Source: Owenia fusiformis (lineage: Eukaryota; Annelida; Polychaeta; Sabellida; Oweniidae). Taken from it: 25,000 bases of DNA. Position 1 is the first letter of the stretch. The number at the start of each line of letters is the position of its first letter. Below are positions 8,306 to 17,051 of this stretch, one piece after another. The stretch lies in assembly GCA_903813345.2 (NCBI GenBank), contig CAIIXF020000267.1, positions 1 through 25,000 on the forward strand, written 5' to 3'. The notes below the pieces were generated by a model that saw nothing but the letters and a program-made list of their open reading frames with translations, was not told the DNA's origin and made no database searches. The position numbers and the translations under genes are program-made.

Positions 8306-9689
8306 TCATATCAGATTTGTAAACATAACCTGTCGTGTTTCATTGAAATTGAGAAGTCGTTTCAGCTTCATGAGTGCATCAGGTATGATTTGGGGTACAG
8401 GTCGTAATATTGGCTTTTCATAGTGGTCAACATATTTAAGATTCATCCCAGATGTTACAGGCAATGATCTCTCTTTTTGTCTGGCAATATTTTGGTCTGT
8501 TCTATTACTTAGTTTTTGGTTTGACTGAAGCTGAAAAAGGTTACCAGCCAAACAATGTAAGGTATCTTTACCATCAAATGTTGCAGTGTTAATATCTAGA
8601 TTATCAGCAGCTTCGTGTATTAGCCTCCCGCCTTCTTCTCTGCTGATAAGTGATGGTGGAATATAGACACCATTTTCCATTGTTTTGTCTTGTTGTTCTA
8701 CGGCAGCAGACGTATTAAATCTTCGTATTTCATCATATGATGCACAAAACCCATGGGAATTAAGTGTATCAATAATACATCGTTTACCATAATCATGCTG
8801 CATTTGAAGTGCCAAACCTAGGTGAAGGGGTGGGACTTTTCCCGAAGCAGCATACATGATACATTCCCCTATTGCTAGGCACCTTCTTTTGATTTTTATA
8901 CTTGGAGTGTATGTTGACTCTGATATTGCGTTGCTGTCTATTACCCCATACAGAAATGATTGCAAAGATTTGGGTACAAGCCTTTCTGAGGCATCGAGGG
9001 AAACGCCATCTGGTTTGGGGTACATATCGTTGATATATGCTGTTTGTGTTCTGATATCATTTCTTATCCTCTCAGCAACTCTATGTAATGGAGACGTGGC
9101 ATCCTCTTCTGAAATACTAGGTAAGATGTTCTCACTATCTAGATCAGTATTACCTAGAATACTGCCTATTGAGATTTTGCTACTGCAAATAATGTTTGAT
9201 TTACCTTGTCCACGCTGATTATGTATAGTGATAGCATCACCATAATGTGACTTAAGGATGTTTTGAACCCTAGTTGGATTGATAGCACTCGAGTTAGCTG
9301 GGAGAATGCTTTGATAGATATGTGTGAGTTCAACTAGTTTGTATATCTTTCCTTGTTTTATGTTGTCGTCAATCATGCCAATGAATCTATCAACTATGTC
9401 ATCAGTTGCATTAGAATTTGAGTTTGGAGAAAAGATTTTCTTTCTCTTTGCTTGATTATGTATTTTAGTGTAACATCCAGTGTGATATTTTACATTTTGA
9501 TACATGTTATGGAATGATTCAATCCGTCCAATCAAATTGAATTTTTCTGTATCTTTGGCAAATCCTTTCATGGATAAAATCGTGTTTTGGTCTTTCACCT
9601 CATGTAGCACCCTGTCCTTTTTATAAGAAATCTTTTCACATATTATACACAAATCATTATTGCGTACAGTATCTCCTGAACGAGTTGAC
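8306..9689 (-). pseudogene. Academ-like transposase, central segment, closed by premature TGA
   Basis: This segment continues the same polypeptide. It begins right after the frameshift (frame reads SGDTVRNNDLCIICEK) and stops at TGA 8306-8308. That stop is in frame with the downstream segment: reading through gives NLI, stop, LLLRQTSRSQSKLSNLIDD without further break. The first 70 residues hold a zinc-finger-like module (CIIC, then YHTGCYTKIHN). Around residues 348-366, counted from CIICEK, lies AADNLDINTATFDGKDTLH, a conserved block whose Asp residues are candidates for the first catalytic Asp of an RNase-H-type transposase. The catalytic assignment is inference. No intron fits the break: the only GT-AG pair spanning the stop is about 35 bp and leads straight to another stop. 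Confidence 0.75.
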
Positions 9690-10032
9690 TTTTTTCTATC
9701 ATTTTATCTTCATTTTGTACCTTGGCAGAAACAGATGATGCCTTTGTATATTCTCTATAACATGACCTATGATACCCTATCTCACCCAATGACATTAGGT
9801 GATTAATGTTTGATTGGTTTAAATAAGAGTGCATACTGGTGTCATTTTTATCATTTGAAAGTTTCAACAATGTCTTTTGACCATCTATTCCTAATATAGA
9901 CACAGTTTCTAAGGGATATCGTCTATTGCATATGAAGCATTTATTGTTCACTTTGTTTTTCTTTGGTGTAGTCAGTAGCGCATCTGACAGCCTCCTTTTA
10001 AGGGGGATGTGTATACTCGCTCTAGACTCCAT
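9690..10032 (-). pseudogene. Academ-like transposase, N-terminal zinc-finger segment, frameshifted
   Basis: The gene starts at the ATG at 10030-10032, three bases after a strong splice acceptor. About 113 codons precede the frameshift. They include a basic patch (LKRRLSDALLTTPKKNK), a CFICNRRYP knuckle near residue 32 and GYHRSCYREYT near residue 88, i.e. Cys-x2-Cys plus His-x3-Cys, the same pattern as the module starting the next segment. The frame is lost in a run of six A (six T at 9690-9695); without correction it ends at 9643. A shift of -1 reconnects it with the central segment. A one-base deletion or assembly error in the homopolymer is the simplest cause. Confidence 0.75.
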
Positions 10033-10050
10033 TGTCTGTAAATAAAGTCA
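10033..10050 (-). promoter_or_regulatory. splice acceptor just upstream of the transposase ATG
   Basis: Read on the minus strand, TGACTTTATTTACAG is followed by ACA and the ATG. It is a textbook polypyrimidine tract plus CAG. It implies at least one upstream leader exon, which would lie to the right, where exon-like modules occur at 11893-13090. Confidence 0.55.
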
Positions 10051-10399
10051 GGACTCACATTAATTAAATAATTTGCCATAACTGCATAAACATAAAATTT
10101 ATTTAAAATCACGATGGCTTAAAGAACAAATTTAGATTGCTATGATAATAGCTAGACTGGTGAGATTGAACAAGATCAATTTAAGACTCCAGATTGAATG
10201 AACTAGATCTTCAAAATGTTGACTAAACTTGTCATATTTATGCTCATCTTTAATCGTTTAACCTATTGGTTGGTTGGTTTGTTCGAGTGGTTGTCAATTT
10301 TGATTATCCAACAGAATGAAGTTCAAAGGGACATAGAGAAGCCATACATCAGTCAGTTCGTTTGTTTGTTGTCCGTCAAATAGTTTGTCCGTAGGATAA

Positions 10400-10850
10400 C
10401 TCAAATGTCAGATGACGGATTTGATTCAAATTTTACAGGCGTATGCCATATGTGTATAGAAGCAGTGTTCGAGAAGGAATTTTCAGTATGGTCACTCAAT
10501 TCAAAATGGCCGCCATTTGTTGTAAAAATGTAATATTTGAAAACTTTGATACTAGTTAACCAATTTGGTTCAAATTTCATATGATGATGCCTTATGCATG
10601 TTAGGGACATAAAAGTCCTGCTCATAAAGACATTCTCAAGATGGCCGCTGAATTTTAAAACGGCATCCATTTTTCAGATTTTGTTCAAATTTCATATGCT
10701 GATACCTGAGGAATTCGAACATATGAGTCCTGATCAAAAAGAGTATTTTAATATAGACGCCATTTACTCAAATACGTGTTTTTTAAATTTTATATGTCGA
10801 TGCTTTAGGGACATAGGAGTTCTGCTCAAAAATATTTTAAGATATTAAGA
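10400..10850. repeat. degenerate tandem repeat with AAGATGGCCGCC-like motifs
   Basis: Three to four diverged copies of a unit of roughly 100-145 bp. Landmarks are CAAATTTTACAGG near 10430, CAAATTTCATATGATGATGCC near 10572, CAAATTTCATATGCTGATACC near 10686 and AAATTTTATATGTCGATGC near 10788. Each copy continues with a GGGACATAAAAGTCCTGCTCA-like block and some with CAAGATGGCCGC. Short ORFs here are by-products of the repeat. Confidence 0.55.
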
Positions 10851-11264
10851 CCACTCGACATTCAATGTGTTTTGTTCCTTGGGATTTGCTACTCAGAGGA
10901 CATTCCTATCATTTTGATACTTTAAACATTGAATTTTTGCTGACCTAGTTTTGGGACAATGATATCTGTAAAAGTGTAATCAAAATACAATTTGCCTTTA
11001 GGAATAAACTTTTTCGCAAGAAACGTCATATAAAAAGAACAAGAAAATGCTTAAAGGCAATGGTGAAAACTGTAAAAATAGTGAAAACTCAAGATTTAAC
11101 CTAGTTCTTGACATTTAACCTAGATTTAATAACCTGATTTCCCATCATACCCAGCAATATTCCTCAACTAACCATTTAAGTCACTTAAAGTAAAAGATAA
11201 AATTTGCTCACATGAAGAAGGGGAAGAAGAAGCAAGCAAAAGCAATAGATTTCCAATCTGGAGT

Positions 11265-11450
11265 CTAATGATAACTGTTGCTATGAATATATCTTTGTAA
11301 TGTATTGAATAAATCTTCCAACATCATATAATCGGTGTCAGTATTTATCCAGAAAATAATACCACCGTCAGAAATTAAATAAATTAATGTTTTGTATGCA
11401 TAGTGTGGGACAGTGCGTGTGCAAACTCGTCGTGTTACACTCCTAGCCAT
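11265..11450 (-). CDS. small unassigned ORF inside the transposon
   Basis: A 61-codon minus-strand ORF with an unusually good start context (ACCATGG). It opens MARSVTRRVCTRTVPHYAYK and later contains NTDTDYMMLEDLFNTLQ. I do not recognise a family. It lies upstream of the main transposon gene on the same strand, so it could be an upstream ORF, an exon or chance. It overlaps a plus-strand exon-like ORF at 11404-11603, and both cannot easily be real. Confidence 0.2.
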   Translation of the reverse strand: MARSVTRRVCTRTVPHYAYKTLIYLISDGGIIFWINTDTDYMMLEDLFNTLQRYIHSNSYH

Positions 11451-11603
11451 GGTTCAGAAACGTGCAATGTGGATAGACTACATTCCCTCCCAGTCAAAAC
11501 CTTACAGGTAATCGGAGCGATGAATGTGTCTAAACCTCAACACGAGGCCACTTGTTTCTGGCATGAATCCCAAAGGCGTCAGAGAAATCAGAGTTTGTGT
11601 GGG
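11404..11603 (+). other. plus-strand exon-like ORF within the transposon
   Basis: After GTATGCATAG the plus strand is open for 66 codons (WDSACANSSCYTPSHGSE, then TCNVDRLHSLPVKTLQ) and meets two usable donors, CAG/GTAATC at 11508 and GGG/GTACGT at 11604. The start phase would accept CAP exon C and both end phases would feed the exon at 17898. It could be an alternative or captured CAP exon, but it lies inside the transposon and its acceptor tract is weak. I give it low weight. Confidence 0.25.
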
Positions 11604-11892
11604 GTACGTGCTTGATAAGTTAGTATTTTTTAAGTTAGTAGTACTTCGTTTATTATCCATTTCTATTCTATGACTATAAATATGACTATATTTTTTAATA
11701 TTAAAATCATAAAAATAGTAATTTATAATTTGAGGAAGTATAAATATTTTTAATCGAAAATATGATAACAACCATGAGATTGAGGTTAATGTCTTCTTGT
11801 ACCGAGTCAAGAAACACCCTCTTAATAATCAAAACTACATGTTCACGGTGGACGTTACACAGTCGCACTATTTTTGCGTGAACTACTTTTTG

Positions 11893-13090
11893 ACGCACCT
11901 GAAATTTAGCTCTAAATTGTAGCTTTAACTTCTATCTCCTTCATCAAACAGTCTCAATGCTTCCCATTACTGAAAATAAATAAAGTCAAATTAAGCATAT
12001 TATATCACTTGTTGCCATTGAAGCGATTATAAGATATAATACAATAATTATAATATACAATTGAATTAAGTTTCTTGTAATTGAATAATGGTAAATCTCT
12101 ATTGTCTTAACTACATTATCATAATAAACAATGGTTTGTAGAAGTAGTACCTTCTCTGGAAAATAATATTTGTTACATTTTTGACATACCTAAAACGTAG
12201 CTATAAAGCCATTACAACTAATCCATTCATCCCATCAACACATCACTGAAAACAAATGATATATTGTATCAATTTGATTATCTAATAGAATCATTGGAGC
12301 TTTTATTCAATAAATACAATATAATATCTAAACCTTACATAATAAATCCATATTAATTTAAGACGCATATTTTATATCACAAAATGATGTTGGATGGTGG
12401 TTGTATAATGGGATATACCTAAATTGTTTCTCTAACTTCTCCACTTCACCTAACAAATAATCCATTCATTTCGTCGAGTTCTAATTTGGTTCTGAGCTTT
12501 TACTGTTGGAGCCATTCATCCCATCACTGGAAAACAATAAATCCATTATCAAATAATTATAGGATAAAATCATTGGAGCTATTATTTAATACATAAATGT
12601 GCAATATATATCTCTACCTTTCAAACACTCAAACATACAACATAATGGTACCTACATTAAACAAGGCTTTTTGTTAAAGCATTTGTGACATACCTAAAAC
12701 ATAACTTCTCCAATTCATCTTACAAAAAATCCATTCATCCTCCAAGTTCGTAGTGGGTTCTGAGCTTCAATGTTGGAGCCATTCATCCCATCACTTGAAA
12801 TAAATAAATTTTCATTATCAACTTGATCATTGGATCTATCATTTAATATATGCAATATTATATCTATACCTTAAATAAAGTCAAAAAAGCATAATACTGA
12901 GAATAAAATCCATATTGCTTGAAGACCCGATTTATGATCAAAAATAACATTGGATGGTGGTAATATTCACTCAAACAAGAGTTTTTTCTTAAAGCATTTG
13001 TGACATACCTAAAACATACCTCTAACTTTTCCAACTCATGTAACAAAAATTCCTTTCATCCCATCAAGTTGAAGTTGGTTCTGGACTTCA
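11893..13090 (-). repeat. array of about five exon-like modules, 230-315 bp each
   Basis: The landmark GACATACCTAAA or a variant recurs at 11893 (GACGCACCTGAAA), 12183, 12412, 12687 and 13002, giving unit lengths of about 290, 229, 275 and 315 bp. On the minus strand most units read as a T-rich tract ending in CAG or AAG, a core beginning TGATGGGATGAATGG, and the donor-like TTTTAG/GTATGT. Core peptides from the better copies resemble each other (MDYLLGEVEKLEKQF and LLHELEKLEVCF), but several copies contain stops. They may be duplicated leader exons of the transposon gene, or a satellite that happens to carry splice sites. Confidence 0.6.
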
Positions 13091-13689
13091 ATGTTACGGC
13101 CTGAGTTTGCAAAAGCCTACTGTGCTTGCAAAAATCTGTGTTTGAAAAGCCTGTGTTTCAGCCTATTATGACACTATTGCATAATTGTTTTGTGACATCA
13201 TCATAATGGCCGATGAGATCATCAACTCATCACCATAGAAACAGTACATCATACAGTTCCATTACAACTTTTGGTCATTTCACCTTGGCACTCGTGCTTA
13301 GATATTTGAGAGTAATCAGGGTAATCAGATTGAATTGCAACTTCATACATTTCAAAGTTTATTCAAGTTATAATTGAATAATAGAAATAATAATCTTGCA
13401 TGAGTATATTTCTAAAAGGCAAGTATATTTATTCCTTTGAAATGTGCATGTATATCAGGTCCGAATCGCATATTTCTTGCATATAATATACTTCTATAAA
13501 AATTATTCAAATTCGTATAATCAATGGTTAGTTAACTGGATGTCACACAATATGCAGTTTACACTTCTCTACAATCATCACACTTTATTGATAATAAATA
13601 CTTAACACATGAAGACAAATATGTCGCTACAATATAGAATCAAATGTCCAAATATGGTAAAAAATAGAAAATCAAATGTCAAAATAAGG
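13091..13689. other. non-coding interior next to the right TIR
   Basis: Contains a short cluster of similar phrases (GCCTGAGTTTGC, GCCTACTGTGCTTGC, GCCTGTGTTTCAGCC) near 13100-13170 and otherwise AT-rich sequence. No gene is visible. A promoter for the transposon gene could lie here or in the TIR. Confidence 0.4.
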
Positions 13690-14326
13690 TCAAAATTCCA
13701 ATTATGATGTCTTTACGAGAGCAAATTTGCATTTTTGTTCTAAGTGAACAAGGGGACGTCGAAAGCTTTATTTTGGTATCTGTTTCATTAAAATCTGACA
13801 AAAAACAGGTGTACTGTTCAAAAATGTGATTTCTAAACAATTGATAACATTTTAAATGTTGCCATGGAAACGGCAGTTTTAGCACTTTTCAAACTGTGCA
13901 GTCAAATTATTTCTAACTCAAATAATGATATCAAGTAATATCTACCGATAATTTTCAATTACAAATAATGCTTCATTATTATATCAGATAAATCTCCAAA
14001 ATATCTCAAATTCGGTTAAAAAATCTACTTATGATGTCATAATAGATATGCAAATAAGCTAATTTGCATATTTTCTTGTTTATAAACAAGGGGACATCAA
14101 TAGCTTCATTTTGATATATGTATCATTAGAATTGGACAGATAACGGGTGTTCTACGATCCCAAAGGTGATTTCTGATTTATTGATTATATTTTAAATGGT
14201 TGCTATGGAAACGGATGTTTTTGCAATTTTTGCCCCAAATTCAAACTTAGGTACAGGTGGATTTGAAAAGCCGAAGTCCTTAGCTTTACAATGGTACCTC
14301 ATTTGTCCTTTTCCCCTTCGTGTATT
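13690..14326 (-). repeat. right terminal inverted repeat of the Academ-like element
   Basis: Reverse complement of 3435-4080, with the same two-subunit build. The outer subunit keeps the forkhead-like palindrome at 14075-14090 and the inverted octamer pair at 14048-14069. The inner subunit (13700-13880) is more diverged. The last bases CCCCTTCGTGTATT are followed by TTAA at 14327-14330. Confidence 0.88.
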
Positions 14327-14330
14327 TTAA
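14327..14330. other. TTAA target-site duplication, right
   Basis: Mirrors TTAA at 3431-3434, immediately outside the right terminal repeat. Confidence 0.7.
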
Positions 14331-14393
14331 AAAGTACTTTCCTGGCACATTTGGCCATTGGTTCTTCTCGCCTATCAATGAGTGTTCATTTAT

Positions 14394-14590
14394 TTTGTGT
14401 TATGTCAACATGAATTATATGAATAAAACAACTAAGCCAACATGTATCTGTAAGTACTGGAGTCTTGTGTAATGTCAACATGAATTATATGAATAAAACA
14501 ACTAAGCCGACGTGCATCTGTAAGTACTGGAGTCTTGTGTAATTTCAACATAAATTACATGACTAAAAAAAGCTGAGCCAACACGCCTTA
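14394..14590. repeat. 70-bp tandem repeat, right of transposon
   Basis: Almost three units with a 70-bp period: ATGTCAACATGAATTATATG at 14402 and 14472, and a variant at 14542. Each unit includes ACTAAGCCAACATGTATCTG and TAAGTACTGGAGTC. The same unit, more diverged, occurs left of the transposon at 3312-3430, so the element appears to have landed inside or beside this array. Confidence 0.85.
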
Positions 14591-15555
14591 ACACCTCCAT
14601 ATTTAATTTTTGATAATGTATAGCTTTTAATGGAGATGCAGCAATGACTTATTATACAATAGTTCTCAAAATGGGAAAAATAAATCTCCATGGGTGTCTG
14701 ATGAAGTGTATATTTGATGGTTGCAAATTCATTTGAAAATTCTATTCAAATCTGGCCATTATGAAAAAGGGTATCGCTGTTATTAAAAAATAGCTACGTT
14801 GTTTTCATCTCAAAATTTCAATATGAAAAATATCTATTTTAAGTTATTTGTGATTTATTGTTTGAAAGATGAAAAATCAGTTTACTTTGTAGTAAAACGT
14901 AAAAATGATAATCGTTAATCATGTTAATTGCAATGAGGAAACTCATCTACATTCGCTCCGTTTTTCTGTTAAACCAGTTCGTCTAATCTGCCTAAATTGG
15001 TCTCAATTCTCTCAAACATTTTTTTAAATATAAATAAGAATTGCAATAGTGCAAGAATTGTAAACTTGAAATATGACCTACAGAACGGGAGTTTGGATTC
15101 AAACCTTTAAGATCCTGACTACAAAAGATGCAATTTTGTAAACGAATGAGCACCTTTTTCAAAAAATGTCAAAATAAGAAAGATGGATGAAATAGCAAAG
15201 ATATGGGCCTCCAGTTCTCGAAACAATTTTTCTTACTTTTATTGTTTTGAAAAATTACTTGATGTTGATAAAGGTATATGGTAAAGATTAATATTATTTA
15301 ATTTATCAATGTAATGCATAATTTTTCTTATTGATTTCGATAGTCATTGCATGCATAACATATCCATTTGTTTCAATACAATAAGTAGGCTACTCTTACC
15401 TTTTTAATATTATGTATCATAAAAATCAGAGCATTTACACTCTTATGAGACAAGAAGTAAAGAGCAAGGGTTGGCGTGATTAACAATATTATTTAGTCCT
15501 GGCTCTTCAAAACATAAACAACAATTGGACTATTTTTCAGAGGTACTATTTTGCC
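14591..15555. other. AT-rich DNA without recognised features
   Basis: Both strands are rich in stops and no repeat or gene stands out. It would be part of the long third CAP intron if the downstream exons are real. Confidence 0.5.
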
Positions 15556-15557
15556 TA

Positions 15558-15896
15558 ACACCCCAGTCACATTTGTCGCACGGCGACCGCAAGTCGACCG
15601 CAGATCAATTAAATCGGTGAATTTCTGCGGCGAGCGTAGAAAAACTACGCTCGCCTTGCGGCCTCCGTACGGCGAATGCAGATTTTTGCAGGCCGCAGGG
15701 AAGGCCGCAGAAATGATAGACCGCAAGGTCGCCGTAGAAAATGTGACTGGGGTGTAAAACTCCGAGTTATAATTGGATACGCCGTACGGAGGCCGCAAGG
15801 CGAGCGTAGTTTTCCAAAGCTCGCCGCAGAAATAAACTGATTTAATTGATCTGCGGTCGACGCACGCCCTCCGTACGACAAATGTGACTGGGGTGT
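15558..15896. mobile_element. GC-rich composite MITE with TA duplication
   Basis: The ends ACACCCCAGTCACATTTGTCG (left) and the inverted copy at the right are flanked by TA (15556-15557 and 15897-15898). A third copy of the end sequence, inverted relative to the left end, sits at 15736-15755, so 15558-15755 already forms a complete 198-bp element and the rest is an extra arm. Inner arms share GATCAATTAAATC and GGCGAGCGTAG/CTACGCTCGCC hairpin blocks. The element is CpG-rich in AT-rich surroundings. ORFs across it are by-products of the palindrome. Confidence 0.8.
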
Positions 15897-16206
15897 TATT
15901 CTCAACAAAGTCAATGTGTTATACCGCAGGTGAATATGCCATATTCATTGCGGAATATGAAATATATTTGTATCGTGTTTATCTCATTGTATGATGATCA
16001 TTACACAAATGTGTCTGTGTTAACTAACATGATGAAATATTATTCGTTATGTTTAATTACTTTGCAAATGATTATGGAATATAAAGTGATTTAGATAAAA
16101 GATCTGCAAAGGATTGGTATCGATATGTTGAACTTTTTTAATACACGTTTTTCTTAAACCAGTCATCAAACAATTCTGAAATGTTGTTCTTGGTATCATA
16201 TGTTCG

Positions 16207-16507
16207 GAATGAAATGGAACATTTATCCGAACCTCATTGGAACAAAACGACATAAACACAACGTGTTTAGGGCTCTCAATATTGTAATTGTACAAAGGAA
16301 AGTTTGGTTGATTTTAAAAAAGTATCTTGTTCATGAAATAAAATTAATTTTTTATCTATTTTGGGTGATTTTGTTTTAATTTTTTGAATACTTTTTGCTA
16401 AATCAACCAAAATTTCCTTTGTATAACGAGAGGTCTAAGAAAATCTTAATATAATGTATATGTTATTTTGTTCCAACAAGGTTCGGAAAGACATTTTGTT
16501 TCATTCT
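16207..16507. repeat. fold-back (inverted repeat) element
   Basis: The left arm 16207-16325 pairs with the right arm 16387-16507 around a 60-bp T-rich loop. Matching blocks include AAAGGAAAGTTTGGTTGATTT with AAATCAACCAAAATTTCCTTT, and CATTGGAACAAAACGA with TTATTTTGTTCCAACAA. It has no ORF and looks like a MITE or recent inverted duplication. Confidence 0.65.
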
Positions 16508-16950
16508 CAAGAACTGGTAGAAAGGAACAGAAAAACAATTACACCAAAAGACGAAAAATGTTAACAAAAACAGTTACGTAAAATATATATAAATAATTTT
16601 CGCATTAAATTGTTGTCAGTCAATCAACATTATACATAAAGGACCGTGTTTTTATAGAATGTTTTCGATAATTGGTTTAAGAGAAAAACATTGTTATATT
16701 CAGTTCAACCAGAGACATGTCAACATATCAATACCTATCCTTTTATTCGAATGGTCCAGTCTTACTATGTGGCTAGTTACTGCTTTAAACTATCATGCTA
16801 AACAAACCAGCCTACAGTATTCAATATTTCATTTGAGGTTTGAGTTTAGCAATCGTAATTCTGGGGCACCTGGTCCTGGTGAAGATACGAGGTCTGTGGT
16901 TGTATTTTACATAATATCATGTCTCGCATGTTGCAACTGTTGCTACGCAG

Positions 16951-17051
16951 GAAACGAAACCTTATTCATAAAGCAGATGAAGAGCAAGTGTAACAGAATT
17001 GACTATTATGGGATGGACGATAACAAGGACATTATCGAAATATGCAAATCT
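16951..17051 (+). CDS. candidate CAP gene exon D (C-terminal tail)
   Basis: A 101-bp candidate exon between the acceptor TGTTGCTACGCAG and the donor GTATGT at 17052. Its first two bases complete the codon left by exon C (giving Arg). It then reads NETLFIKQMKSKCNRIDYYG and MDDNKDIIEICKS and ends in phase 0, exactly what exon E needs. I do not recognise a domain; there are two Cys and an acidic stretch. An alternative donor at 17066 would not fit exon E. Support is phase logic and open frame only, so it stays tentative. The 14-kb intron before it would contain the transposon. Confidence 0.4.

Larger units (their letters stand above)
3435..14326 (-). mobile_element. 10.9-kb Academ-like DNA transposon with XPG nuclease
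   Basis: An almost complete DNA transposon of 10,892 bp. Its ends TATACACGAAGGGG (left) and, inverted, AATACACGAAGGGG (right) are directly flanked by TTAA at 3431-3434 and 14327-14330, consistent with a 4-bp target duplication. The long inverted repeats enclose one large minus-strand gene combining zinc-finger-like modules, a transposase region, an XPG/FEN1-type nuclease and a CXC cluster. From family knowledge, a transposase fused to an XPG nuclease and a short 3-4 bp duplication point to the Academ superfamily; piggyBac and Kolobok also use TTAA, but I see neither of their transposases. The gene has one frameshift and one stop, so this copy is probably inactive but young. The interior also holds exon-like repeats and a short tandem repeat. 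It lies in the third intron of the CAP gene. Confidence 0.8.

Noticed and set aside
8290-8330. Mini-intron removing the TGA in the transposase
   Set aside because: The only GT-AG pair is about 35 bp apart, below plausible animal intron size, and joins to a frame that stops within a few codons.
8856-9218. 120-codon plus-strand ORF
   Set aside because: Antisense to the central transposase segment; hydrophobic runs look like mirror-frame composition.
9688-9697. Classic -1 programmed frameshift site
   Set aside because: The A6G run is not in the zero-frame register needed for A AAA AAG, and no downstream structure was evident.
3431-14330. piggyBac or Kolobok element because of TTAA
   Set aside because: The coding region shows an XPG nuclease and large multi-domain transposase, not the piggyBac catalytic core or a THAP-type Kolobok protein that I could recognise.
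15493-15914. Three overlapping ORFs on both strands in the GC-rich block
   Set aside because: They arise because the composite MITE is palindromic and poor in A/T stops; no protein family is recognisable.
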